Source of the DNA: Candidatus Edwardsbacteria bacterium RifOxyA12_full_54_48
GTDB taxonomy: Bacteria > Edwardsbacteria > AC1 > EtOH8
Length of the DNA stretch: 64,000 nt
Reading direction: 5' to 3'
Assembly: GCA_001777915.1 (NCBI GenBank)
Contig: MFFN01000004.1
Location: forward strand, 805,744 to 869,743
Position numbers and translations under genes: made by a program. Under the pieces are notes generated by a model, which did no database searches, had not been told where the DNA came from, and saw nothing but the letters and a program-made list of their open reading frames with translations. Numbering within the stretch: position 1 is the stretch's first letter; the number at the start of each line of letters is the position of its first letter. Of this stretch, positions 53,682 to 62,130 are shown piece by piece.

Positions 53682-55157
53682 ATGATCGAGAAGAGCATTT
53701 TTGAACTATCATCCGCCGGCCGCAAGGGGCATCCCCTGCCGGCCTGCGACGTGCCCGTTAACCCCTTGAACCGGCTGATCCCCGAGAAATATTTGCGACC
53801 GGAACTGTCCTGCCTGCCACAGGTCTCGGAGATAGACGTGATGCGCCATTTCGTCCGGCTGTCCACCCTGAATCATCATGTGGACAAGGGCTTTTATCCC
53901 CTGGGCTCCTGCACCATGAAGTACAACCCCAAGATCAACGAGGATATGTCCCGCCTGCCGGGCTTCACCGGGCTGCATCCCCTGCAGGACCAGGCAGACA
54001 TGCAGGGCGCCCTGCGGCTGATGAATGATCTGGGCGGCCAACTGTGCAAGATCGCCGGGCTGGAGGCCATCACCCTGCAGCCGGTGGCCGGGGCCCACGG
54101 CGAGCTGACCGCCTTGATGATGATCCGGGCCTATCATGTCAAGAAGGGAAATCCCAGAAAGAAGATACTGATCCCCGACTCGGCCCACGGCACCAACCCG
54201 GCCTCGGCCACCATCTGCGGCTACCAGGCGGTCCAGATAAAATCCAACGCCCAGGGGCTGCTGGATCCCGAGGACCTGAAGGCCCACCTGGATAACGAGG
54301 TGGCGGCCCTGATGCTGACCAATCCCAACACCCTGGGGCTGTTCGAAAAGAACATCTGCACCGCCACCAAAATGGTCCACGATGTCGGCGGCCTGGTGTT
54401 CATGGACGGGGCCAACCTCAACGCCCTGATGGGCATCGTCCGGCCCGGCGACATGGGCATCGACGCCATGCACTTCAACCTGCACAAGACCTTTGCCACG
54501 CCCCACGGCGGCGGCGGCCCGGGCGGGGGCGGGGTGGCCTGCACCAAGGCGCTGGAGCCTTTCCTTCCGGTCCCCACGATCGGGGCTCGAGAAGCGAAAA
54601 GCGAAAATCGGGAAACCGAATATTATTTGAACTACGACCGGCCCGACAGCATCGGCAAGGTCCACAGCTTCTTCGGCAATTTCCTGGTGATGGTCAAGGC
54701 CTACACCTATCTGCGGATGCTGGGGCCGGAGGGCGTCCGGGCAGCCGCTGAAAACGCCATCATCAATGCCAACTACATCATGCGCTCGCTGGAAGGGATC
54801 TACGACCTGCCCTATAAGGCCCACTGCAAGCATGAGTGCGTTTTCTCCGGGACCAAGTTCCGGGAGAAGGGGGTCAAGACCCTGGACATCGCCAAGCGGC
54901 TGCTGGACTACGGCTATCACGCCCCGACCATCTATTTCCCGTTGATCGTGCCCGAGGCCATCATGATCGAGCCCACCGAGACCGAGAGCCAGGAGACGCT
55001 GGATGCCTTCATCGAGGCCATGAAGAAGATAGCCCAGGAAATCGAGACCGATCCCGAGATCGTCAAATCCGCCCCCCATAATACCCCCATCGGCCGGCTG
55101 GACGACGTCAAGGCGGTCAAGGAGCCGAGGCTCAGATATTCAGGCGGGTGTTTATAA
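53682..55157 (+). CDS. gcvPB: Glycine dehydrogenase (decarboxylating) subunit 2
   Basis: A 491-residue PLP enzyme, the C-terminal half of the split P-protein that decarboxylates glycine and passes aminomethyl to lipoylated GcvH. Hallmarks are SCTMKYNPKINED, GAHGELTALMMIRAYH, PDSAHGTNPASA and the PLP lysine in NLHKTFATPHGGGGPG (K269). Subunit 1, GcvT and GcvH are not in the window. Two positively charged patches near ARE-AKSENRETEYYLNYDRP form a short insert compared with typical homologues. The ATG at 53682 has AAAGGA upstream. Confidence 0.95.
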   Translation: MIEKSIFELSSAGRKGHPLPACDVPVNPLNRLIPEKYLRPELSCLPQVSEIDVMRHFVRLSTLNHHVDKGFYPLGSCTMKYNPKINEDMSRLPGFTGLHPLQDQADMQGALRLMNDLGGQLCKIAGLEAITLQPVAGAHGELTALMMIRAYHVKKGNPRKKILIPDSAHGTNPASATICGYQAVQIKSNAQGLLDPEDLKAHLDNEVAALMLTNPNTLGLFEKNICTATKMVHDVGGLVFMDGANLNALMGIVRPGDMGIDAMHFNLHKTFATPHGGGGPGGGGVACTKALEPFLPVPTIGAREAKSENRETEYYLNYDRPDSIGKVHSFFGNFLVMVKAYTYLRMLGPEGVRAAAENAIINANYIMRSLEGIYDLPYKAHCKHECVFSGTKFREKGVKTLDIAKRLLDYGYHAPTIYFPLIVPEAIMIEPTETESQETLDAFIEAMKKIAQEIETDPEIVKSAPHNTPIGRLDDVKAVKEPRLRYSGGCL

Positions 55158-55159
55158 AC

Positions 55160-55218
55160 GTTTGAACCGGTTGGAAACAGTTCGAACCGTTTCAAACAGT
55201 TTCAAATAGTTTAACGGA
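55160..55218. repeat. Six 9-10-bp iterations before the LVIVD gene
   Basis: Successive units GTTTGAACCG, GTTGGAAACA, GTTCGAACC, GTTTCAAACA, GTTTCAAATA and GTTTAACGGA lie head to tail and merge into the GGAGG ribosome binding site. The near-helical 10-base phasing is striking, and the series resembles the tract before metS (20779-20821). Confidence 0.7.
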
Positions 55219-55227
55219 GGTGTAACC

Positions 55228-56472
55228 ATGAGGGTAAAATTTCTTTTTGCTGTTGCACTATGTTTTGCCGGGCAGACGCTGGCCCAGGACAGCTCTAACG
55301 TGCGGACAGTAGGCTTTTACGACACGCCGGGCGATGCTTATGGCATAGCAGTATCCGGTGGCTACGCCTATTTGGGGGATTATGGACTGCGAATAATCAA
55401 CATTTCAAATCCAGCCAATCCAACCGAAACCGGAGCCTACGAAGATTATGGCAATACTTATGGCGTTGCCGTCACCGGCAATTATGCTTATGCGACGAAT
55501 GGTTATAGCGGATTGAGGATCATAGATGTTTCTTCCCCGTCCAGTCCCACCGAAACAGGGGGCTACGATACGCCCCATTACGCACAGGCTGTAGCGGTAG
55601 CCGGAGGATATGCCTACGTGGCCGAAGGAGATTCAGGGTTGCGGGTCATAAACGTATCTGATCCGGCCAGTCCCACCGAAGCAGGCAATTACGTTACGCC
55701 CCATTTTGCTTATGGTGTGGCGGTTGACGGCAATTATGCTTACGTAGCGGACTATTATGCAGGGTTGCGGGTCATTGACATTTCAGACACAGCCAACCTG
55801 ACCGAGACAGGCTTCTATGATACTCCAGGAAGGGCTTTGAGTGTAGCAGTAAACGGGAATTATGCCTATGTAGCTGACTTTGATGCCGGGTTAAGGATAA
55901 TAGACATATCAAACCCTTTAAATCCTTCAGAAGTTGGTCATTGCGATACTCCGGACAATGCATGGGGCGTAGCCGTGTCGGGCATATATGCCTATGTCAC
56001 TGCAGCTACTGCCGGACTTCGAGTAATAGATATCAGCGATCCGGCTGCACCTGTAGAGGTAGGTTATTACGACACGCCGGGATCGGCAACTGGGGTGGCC
56101 TTTGCCGGAGGCTTAATATATGTGGCAGACGGATCATCCGGGCTTGGTATTTACCAGGGCTACGGGCCGGCGGGGATAGCTGGCGACCCACTGCAAAATG
56201 CAAATTTAAAAATTCAGAATTTAAAATTACGGGTATACGGAAATACTGTTGAGTATTCTCTCCCGCAGAGCGGTCAGGCATCCATAAAAGTATTTAATCT
56301 GCTGGGGCAGGAGGTGCGGACGCTGGCAAACGAGTTCAAAGGTTCCGGGGTTTACAGTTTGCAGTGGAACGGCCGGGATGCCGGCAAACGGAAAGTGGCC
56401 AGCGGGGTGTACCTGGTGCGGCTGGAATCAAATGGACAGACGGCCACCGGGAAGATGGTGATAGTAAGGTGA
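55228..56472 (+). CDS. Secreted LVIVD-repeat propeller protein with T9SS-like sorting domain
   Basis: 414 residues. A signal peptide (MRVKFLFAVALCFAGQTLAQ) precedes seven or eight repeats of about 42 residues with the LVIVD pattern, for example SGLRIIDVSSPSSPTETGGY and AGLRVIDISDTANLTETGFY, each followed by DTP...AVAVxGxYAYVA. Such repeats fold as a beta-propeller. The C-terminal about 85 residues (VEYSLPQSGQASIKVFNLLG, then MVIVR) are the sorting domain shared with the two large secreted proteins. ATG 55228 follows GGAGGTGTAACC. Surface exposure is inferred; the ligand is unknown. A small insert of A+T-rich codons lies at about 56200-56240 (NANLKIQNLKLR). Confidence 0.87.
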   Translation: MRVKFLFAVALCFAGQTLAQDSSNVRTVGFYDTPGDAYGIAVSGGYAYLGDYGLRIINISNPANPTETGAYEDYGNTYGVAVTGNYAYATNGYSGLRIIDVSSPSSPTETGGYDTPHYAQAVAVAGGYAYVAEGDSGLRVINVSDPASPTEAGNYVTPHFAYGVAVDGNYAYVADYYAGLRVIDISDTANLTETGFYDTPGRALSVAVNGNYAYVADFDAGLRIIDISNPLNPSEVGHCDTPDNAWGVAVSGIYAYVTAATAGLRVIDISDPAAPVEVGYYDTPGSATGVAFAGGLIYVADGSSGLGIYQGYGPAGIAGDPLQNANLKIQNLKLRVYGNTVEYSLPQSGQASIKVFNLLGQEVRTLANEFKGSGVYSLQWNGRDAGKRKVASGVYLVRLESNGQTATGKMVIVR

Positions 56473-56572
56473 CACCCCCCCAACCCCTCTTATTAGAGAA
56501 GAGACACACCCCTAAACCCCTCTTGATCAGAGGGGAAGCTTTAAGCATCAATATTTTGGTATAAAAGGCATC

Positions 56573-56971
56573 ATGTCAAATTCCTCCATCTCCGATCTAG
56601 GCGAGGTCGGCCCGGAACGGGCCAAGGAACTTCTGGCCAAGATCGCCAACCAGGTGGTCAAACGAAAACTGACGGTGCCGGCCATCATGTTCATCGAGTC
56701 GGTCAAGCCGCTGACCTTCATCGGCAGCCAGGCCCTGATCTTCTTCCAGCCCATGGTCCAGGCCTTTCTGAACCGCAAGGAATATGATGAATTCGCGGTG
56801 CTGATGGAGGACCGGGATAACGTGGAACTCCTTTTGCAGGAGATTGAACGCCAGGAGGCCGAGTGGCAAGCCAGGGAGAAGGCGGAAAAGGATGAGGCCA
56901 AAAAAATGAGAAAGGCCGAGGGCAAGAAGACCTGGTGGGAGAAGATAAAAGGATGGGTAGGATTAAAATAA
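56573..56971 (+). CDS. Hypothetical protein with amphipathic N-terminus and coiled-coil tail
   Basis: A 132-residue protein without a signal peptide, family not recognised. Residues 25-65 (KRKLTVPAIMFIESVKPLTF, then IGSQALIFFQPMVQAFLNRK) are moderately hydrophobic and could lie on a membrane. Residues 78-115 are highly charged and helical (LLLQEIERQEAEWQAREKAE), consistent with a coiled coil. The C-terminus WWEKIKGWVGLK is amphipathic. The G+C-rich codons are core-like, unlike the gene that follows 32 bases later. A conserved small protein of unknown function is the best description. Confidence 0.7.
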   Translation: MSNSSISDLGEVGPERAKELLAKIANQVVKRKLTVPAIMFIESVKPLTFIGSQALIFFQPMVQAFLNRKEYDEFAVLMEDRDNVELLLQEIERQEAEWQAREKAEKDEAKKMRKAEGKKTWWEKIKGWVGLK

Positions 56972-57003
56972 AGGGATGGTTTTATTTTTGAAGGAGAAGA
57001 AAA

Positions 57004-57993
57004 ATGTTTAATATATTACAAATACAAAATTTTAAGTCGATAAAAGATTTAAAATTAGATTGTAAAAGGGTTAATATTTTTATTGGGAAACCCAACACGG
57101 GGAAAACAAATATTTTAGAAGCGTTGGGATTGATGGGTTTAAATCAATCACCCAATGGATTAAGTGATTTAAAAATATTTGCCAGGCACGAAACTATAAA
57201 TAATTTATTTTATGATGAAAATATTGAGCAACATATAACAATAAAATTTGGTGATTATTTATTTTCTCTTAGCTATGATAAACAAAATTTTTCAGGTTAT
57301 ATTGGAAGCGGTGCTACTGTTATACAACCTTTTTTTGAGTTTAAAGCAGATTATGAGCATATAACGAGTTCCACAAACTCACAAAAGAAAACCAATATAA
57401 AATACTATCGTTATAACGAAAAGACAAAATATAATTTAAAAGAAGCAGACTATTTGCTTCCTGTTGTTGGTGATAATTTGGTGTTCTTGTTAACTATAAA
57501 TAAAAAATTACGATCATTAACAGCTGATTTATTTAAAGAATTTGGATTGAGAGTTGTTTTAGAGCCGCAGATAAATCAGATAAAAATACAAAAAGAAATC
57601 GATGATATAATAATTACATATCCATATATACTAGTATCTGATACATTAAGGCGCCTTATTTTTCATTTAGCTGCAATAGAAACAAATAAAGACTCTGTAA
57701 TAGTACTTGATGAACCGGAAGCATTTGCTTTTCCGTATTATGTCAAGTACATTGCGGAAAGGATTGGTTTGGATGACTCTAATCAGTATTTTGTTGCGAC
57801 CCACAATCCCTATTTTTTAAGTTCAATAATTGAAAAAACACAAAAAGAGGATTTGGCTATATTTGTTTCATATTTTGATGATTATCAAACAAAAATCAGA
57901 ACCATTAAAGATAATGAAATCTCGGGCATTTTTGAAATGAGCCAAAACAAAGACATCTTCTTGAATTTAGAAAAATATATAAATAAGTTATGA
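57004..57993 (+). CDS. AAA/OLD-like ATPase of a two-gene cassette
   Basis: 329 residues, related to RecF/SMC-like ATPases of the AAA15/AAA21 group. It begins ILQIQNFKSIKDLKLDCKRV, has Walker A GKPNTGKT (28-35), Walker B VIVLDEPEAF (D236, E237), and the H-loop VATHNPYFLS (H267). It is shorter than GajA or AriA-type ATPases and has no fused nuclease. The gene is very A+T-rich, in sharp contrast to both neighbours, which suggests horizontal acquisition. AAGGAGAAGAAAA precedes the ATG, and the stop overlaps the partner start as ATGA (57990). In defence islands such ATPases commonly sense or gate a TOPRIM effector. Confidence 0.85.
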   Translation: MFNILQIQNFKSIKDLKLDCKRVNIFIGKPNTGKTNILEALGLMGLNQSPNGLSDLKIFARHETINNLFYDENIEQHITIKFGDYLFSLSYDKQNFSGYIGSGATVIQPFFEFKADYEHITSSTNSQKKTNIKYYRYNEKTKYNLKEADYLLPVVGDNLVFLLTINKKLRSLTADLFKEFGLRVVLEPQINQIKIQKEIDDIIITYPYILVSDTLRRLIFHLAAIETNKDSVIVLDEPEAFAFPYYVKYIAERIGLDDSNQYFVATHNPYFLSSIIEKTQKEDLAIFVSYFDDYQTKIRTIKDNEISGIFEMSQNKDIFLNLEKYINKL

Positions 57994-58475
57994 TATTTAT
58001 TGAATGTAAAGCAGATGAAACTTTGGTTTCATCGTTTAACATTGATGCAAATGATATACATCATTCCAACGGCAAAGGTGGTGTTTGCGAAAATTTATCA
58101 AAGGCAACAAATGCTATTGGTATCATTGATAAAGATATTGGAAGCAGTCAGCCTAGGTATTTAGACTTATTGGAAAAAATCGAAAACAATAAAGATTTTG
58201 AAATTTACGTTGATAAAAACAAATTGAATAAATTGATACTTTTGTGTCCTAAATTAGAAGGGTGGCTAATTAAAGCATGTAAAGAAGCTAATGTTGACTT
58301 AAATAAATATAAATTATCAGATGATGAAAAAAGATTACATGCAATTATAAATTTAAATGTTAATAGGTTAGAAAAAGTTCTCGCGTTGCTTCCTGGTCGT
58401 AGTTCTTTATATTCAAAGTTAGAAAAACATATAAAAATTCCATATAATCCATTAGGAGACGACGATGGCAGTTGA
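57990..58475 (+). CDS. TOPRIM-like partner of the AAA ATPase
   Basis: 161 residues, equally A+T-rich and translationally coupled to the ATPase gene. The N-terminus MIFIECKADETLVSSF places an acid in the first strand (E5), and IGIIDKDIG (D47, D49) gives the DxD expected of a TOPRIM-type metal site. LILLCPKLEGWLIKACKEA resembles a helix seen in small TOPRIM/DUF3226-like proteins. The protein is smaller than AriB or the nuclease half of OLD proteins. Its last 11 bases, coding GS and stop, overlap the start of the MutL-family gene, so the cassette end lies exactly on that gene's ribosome binding site. The nuclease role is inferred. Confidence 0.65.
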   Translation: MIFIECKADETLVSSFNIDANDIHHSNGKGGVCENLSKATNAIGIIDKDIGSSQPRYLDLLEKIENNKDFEIYVDKNKLNKLILLCPKLEGWLIKACKEANVDLNKYKLSDDEKRLHAIINLNVNRLEKVLALLPGRSSLYSKLEKHIKIPYNPLGDDDGS

Positions 58476-60282
58476 TCCCAACAAGCTGAAAACGATCCTG
58501 GTCACCGACTGCGGCAGCACCACCACCAAGGCGATCCTGATCGAATACCAGAACGGCGAATACCGCCAGACCACCCGGGGCGAGGCCCCCACCACGGTGG
58601 AGAAGCCCTTCGAGGACGTCACCAAGGGGGTGCTCAACTCGGTGCGCGAGGTGGAGGAGCTGTCGGGCCGCAAGATACTCAACGGCGACGACATCATCAC
58701 CCCGGCCGAGGGCATGACCGGCGTGGATATCTACATGTCCACCTCCTCGGCCGGCGGCGGCCTGCAGATGATGGTGGCCGGAGTGGTCAAATCCATGACC
58801 GGCGAATCGGCCGCCCGGGCGGCCCTGGGGGCCGGGGCCATCGTGATGGACGTGCTGGCCTCCAACGACGGCCGCCTGCCGCACCAGCGGATCGAGCGCA
58901 TCCGCCACCTGCGCCCGGACATGATCCTGCTGTCCGGCGGCATCGACGGGGGGACGGTCACCCACGTGGCCGAGATGGCCGAGCTGATCGCCGCGGCCGA
59001 TCCCAAGCCCCGCTTTGGGACCAGCTACCGCCTGCCGGTGATCTACGCCGGGAACAAGGACGCCCGGGAGATCATCACCAAGACCCTGGAGTCCAAGACC
59101 GCCCTGCTGATCAAGGACAATCTGCGGCCGGTGCTGGAGCGCGAGAACCTGACCCCGGCCCGCGACGCCATCCACGACGTCTTCATGGAGCATGTGATGG
59201 CCCACGCCCCGGGCTACAAAAAACTGATGGCCATGGCCCATGAGGTGCCGATCATGCCCACCCCCGGCGCGGTGGGGCTGATGATCCAAAGCCTGGCCAA
59301 GGCCGAGCATATCGCGGCGGTGGGGGTGGATATCGGCGGGGCCACCACCGACGTCTTTTCGGTGTTCTTCGACAAGGGCACCGACAGCGACGTCTTCAAC
59401 CGCACCGTCTCCGCCAACCTGGGGATGAGCTACTCCATCTCCAATGTGCTGGCCGAGGCCGGCATCGCCAATATCATGCGCTGGGTGCCGTTCGAGATGG
59501 ACGAGGCCGAGGTCCGGAACCGGATCCGCAACAAGATGATCCGGCCCACCACCATCCCCCAGACCCAGGAGGAGCTGCAGATCGAGCAGGCCATCTCCCG
59601 CGAGGCCCTGCGGCTGGCCTTCGTCCAGCACAAGAGCATGGCGGTGGGCCTCAAAGGCGTCCAGCAGGAGCGGACCATCTCCGACGCCTTCGAGCAGACC
59701 GGCTCGGGCGAGACCCTGATCAACATGATGGACCTCAAGATCCTGATCGGCTCCGGAGGGGTGCTGTCGCACGCCCCGCGCCGGGTGCAGTCGGCCCTGA
59801 TGATGATCGACGCCTTCCAGCCCGAGGGCATCACCACCATGGCGGTGGATTCCATCTTCATGGCCCCGCACCTGGGGGTGCTTTCCACGGTGCACGCCAA
59901 GGCGGCCAACGAGGTCTTTCTCAAGGACTGCCTGGTGCGGCTGGGCTCCTGCATCTGCCCCACCGGCCAGGGCAAGGAGGGACAGCCCTGCGTCACCGTC
60001 AAGTACACCAGGGAGGACGGCTCGGTGGTCGAGGAGAAGATCAAGGTCGGCCAGATGAAGCTGATCCCGCTGGCCGAAAAGTTGAAGGCGGTGGTGGTCC
60101 CGGCCAAGGGCTTCGATATCGGAGCCGGCAAGGGCAAGGAGATGGAGGTTGATCTGGAGGGCGGGACGGTGGGTCTGATCATCGACGGCCGGGGCCGGCC
60201 GCTGGTGATCCCCGAGGACAAGAAGGAGAGGATCAAAAAGCTGACCGAGTGGAACCAGGCCTTGGGAGTATATCCCAAATAA
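58465..60282 (+). CDS. MutL/GlmL-family ASKHA ATPase
   Basis: A 605-residue protein of the glutamate-mutase-L family. The ASKHA phosphate loop is VTDCGSTTTKAILIEY, the second nucleotide block is GVDIGGATTDVFSVF, and SSAGGGLQMMVAGVV and LLSGGIDGGTVTH are family-typical. GlmL proteins are thought to act as chaperone or reactivase for B12-dependent glutamate mutase, but no mutase genes (GlmE/GlmS) are in view. The C-terminal 95 residues (after about 510) form a barrel-like extension, EEKIKVGQMKLIPLAEKLKA. The start at ATG 58465 follows GGAGACGAC, which lies inside the preceding gene's end. Confidence 0.85.
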   Translation: MAVDPNKLKTILVTDCGSTTTKAILIEYQNGEYRQTTRGEAPTTVEKPFEDVTKGVLNSVREVEELSGRKILNGDDIITPAEGMTGVDIYMSTSSAGGGLQMMVAGVVKSMTGESAARAALGAGAIVMDVLASNDGRLPHQRIERIRHLRPDMILLSGGIDGGTVTHVAEMAELIAAADPKPRFGTSYRLPVIYAGNKDAREIITKTLESKTALLIKDNLRPVLERENLTPARDAIHDVFMEHVMAHAPGYKKLMAMAHEVPIMPTPGAVGLMIQSLAKAEHIAAVGVDIGGATTDVFSVFFDKGTDSDVFNRTVSANLGMSYSISNVLAEAGIANIMRWVPFEMDEAEVRNRIRNKMIRPTTIPQTQEELQIEQAISREALRLAFVQHKSMAVGLKGVQQERTISDAFEQTGSGETLINMMDLKILIGSGGVLSHAPRRVQSALMMIDAFQPEGITTMAVDSIFMAPHLGVLSTVHAKAANEVFLKDCLVRLGSCICPTGQGKEGQPCVTVKYTREDGSVVEEKIKVGQMKLIPLAEKLKAVVVPAKGFDIGAGKGKEMEVDLEGGTVGLIIDGRGRPLVIPEDKKERIKKLTEWNQALGVYPK

Positions 60283-60343
60283 ATGACCCCTCCCCAGCCC
60301 TCCCCGTTGCGGAGAGGGCTGCTGTTAAAAAAGATAATTGTAA

Positions 60344-60399
60344 GGACACGGCAGGCCGTGTCCCAACCGAATAACGTAAGGGCAATTCATGAATTGCCC
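60344..60399. repeat. Two adjacent REP-like palindromes
   Basis: The first has arms GGACACG/CGTGTCC around GCAGGC (60344-60363); the second is a near-perfect GGGCAATTCATGAATTGCCC (60380-60399). They lie in the gap between the MutL-family gene and the next gene and end 20 bases before its start, so they could form an intercistronic structure. Confidence 0.7.
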
Positions 60400-60419
60400 C
60401 AACAATAAGGAAATATACT

Positions 60420-61541
60420 ATGGCACATGCATATACCCCGGGACTGAAGGTAACCGAGAAGACCCTGATCAAAAAAGACCGCCGCCTTCCCCTGAAAGGC
60501 CAGGTGATAGTCAAGAAGGGCGACAAGGTAGGCTCCGACCAGATAGTGGCCAGGACCGAGCTGCCGGGCAATGTCCAGCCGGTCAACGTCTCCGGTCTTT
60601 TGGGCCTGCTGGCCGAGGATGTGCCCTCCCACATGATGAAAAAGATCGGCGACCCGGTGGCCAAGGATGAGACCCTGGCCGAGAGCAAGGGGTTCTTCGG
60701 GCTGTTCAAGAGCAGCTGCAAGGCCCCGGTGGCCGGGACCCTGGAGTCCGTCTCCAGCATCACCGGGCAGGTGATCCTGCGGGAGCCGCCCATGCCGGTC
60801 CAGATCAAGGCCTACATCGACGGGCAGGTGACCGAGGTCAGCGAGTCCGAGGGTGCCACGGTGGAGGCTTTCGGCAGCTTCATCCAGGGCATCTTCGGAG
60901 TGGGCGGGGAGACCAACGGAGATATCAAGGTGGTGGCGGCCGACCCCTCACAGGAGCTGACCGTGGAGATGCTGACCCCCGACTGCAAAGGGAAGGTGGT
61001 GGTCGGCGGATCGCTGATCAAATACGGCGCCCTGAAGAAGGCGGCCGAGGTGGGCGCCAAAGCGGTGGTGGTGGGCGGCATCGATGATGCCGATCTGAAG
61101 AAACTGATGGGATACGACATCGGGGTGGCCATCACCGGGCATGAGGAGGTGGGGCTGACCCTGGTGGTCACCGAGGGCTTCGGCCAGATGAGCATGGCCG
61201 GCAAGACCTTCAAACTGCTCAAGTCCAAAGAGGGGCTAAAAGCTTCGGTCAACGGGGCCACCCAGATCAGGGCCGGCGTGATGCGCCCCGAAGTGATCAT
61301 TCCGCTAAGCAGCCAGGATGCCGGCAGCGAGGCCGTCAAGGAGGCCGGGGGCATGGAGATCGGCAGCGCCATCCGGGTGATCCGCCAGCCGTACTTCGGC
61401 AAGATCGGCAAGGTGTCGGCCCTGCCGCACGAACTCCAGCAATTGGAATCCGAGAGCCACGCCCGGGTGCTGGAGGTGACATTCGAGGACGGCACCAAGG
61501 CGGTGGTGCCCCGGGCCAACGTGGAACTGATCGAAGACTGA
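60420..61541 (+). CDS. Conserved hypothetical with barrel-sandwich N-terminus, next to MutL gene
   Basis: A 373-residue cytoplasmic protein with no family name I can give. Residues about 10-110 look like a barrel-sandwich hybrid (RnfC-like/lipoyl-like): RRLPLKGQVIVKKGDKVGSD, then KIGDPVAKDETLAE and CKAPVAGTLESVSS. No lipoylation-type lysine motif is evident. A middle alpha/beta section contains KGKVVVGGSLIKYGALKKAA, KAVVVGGIDDADLKKLMG and GVAITGHEEVGLTLVVTEGF. The C-terminal EVTFEDGTKAVVPRANVELI is a KOW-like beta strand set. It follows the MutL-family gene by 137 bases and is probably functionally tied to it. Confidence 0.72.
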   Translation: MAHAYTPGLKVTEKTLIKKDRRLPLKGQVIVKKGDKVGSDQIVARTELPGNVQPVNVSGLLGLLAEDVPSHMMKKIGDPVAKDETLAESKGFFGLFKSSCKAPVAGTLESVSSITGQVILREPPMPVQIKAYIDGQVTEVSESEGATVEAFGSFIQGIFGVGGETNGDIKVVAADPSQELTVEMLTPDCKGKVVVGGSLIKYGALKKAAEVGAKAVVVGGIDDADLKKLMGYDIGVAITGHEEVGLTLVVTEGFGQMSMAGKTFKLLKSKEGLKASVNGATQIRAGVMRPEVIIPLSSQDAGSEAVKEAGGMEIGSAIRVIRQPYFGKIGKVSALPHELQQLESESHARVLEVTFEDGTKAVVPRANVELIED

Positions 61542-61618
61542 AACCGGGTTTTTGGGGCCTGGGTTTTTACTGCCAGGGGGCAAGGTATCAACTTGGGAAA
61601 GGATGATAACCGCTTAAA

Positions 61619-62017
61619 ATGGCACTCCAAACAGTAAGGTTTGAATACGACCCGGAGATTAACGTGCTGTTCACCGAGGACGACTACTCCATTAGCAGCG
61701 GGCAGGACGTGGATGAGTTCATCCGCCTTAACCAAGAGAAGCTGGAATCCCTGGGCCGCCGAGTGTATATGATATCAAAAATCGACGGACTACATATCGG
61801 GGCCCAGGCCAGTGAATACTTTGGACAACGGGCAAGGGAAGTTTTCCAAAAATACATCCTGGGCTTCGCCCGCTATGGAGAAAATCCCGTGGCCAGGATG
61901 ACGGTCCGTACTTCATCCAAGAAGGCCAAGCTGGAGTCCAATATCTGCAAAACCAGGGAGGAAGCTATCCGGGTCATCGAGCAGATCAAGAAGGGCCCGG
62001 GACCGGAAAACGGATAA
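61619..62017 (+). CDS. Hypothetical 132-residue protein
   Basis: A small soluble protein, family unknown. The opening ALQTVRFEYDPEINVLFTED and GRRVYMISKIDGLHIGAQAS followed by KYILGFARYGENPVARMTVR suggest an alpha/beta STAS- or SpoIIAA-like fold. The C-terminal helix is basic (KTREEAIRVIEQIKKGPG). A weak AGGATGAT precedes the ATG. It stands between the barrel-sandwich gene and the DUF6754-like gene in the same direction; cooperation with them is only inference. Confidence 0.65.
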   Translation: MALQTVRFEYDPEINVLFTEDDYSISSGQDVDEFIRLNQEKLESLGRRVYMISKIDGLHIGAQASEYFGQRAREVFQKYILGFARYGENPVARMTVRTSSKKAKLESNICKTREEAIRVIEQIKKGPGPENG

Positions 62018-62130
62018 TTCGGGTATAAAACCATTGAGAGTCCCGATAATATTAACACCTTAACAATGTCCGGGGAGATTTTTGAAATCGAACCGGGCAT
62101 AATTTTTCAACCATAACAAAAAAGGCCAAT

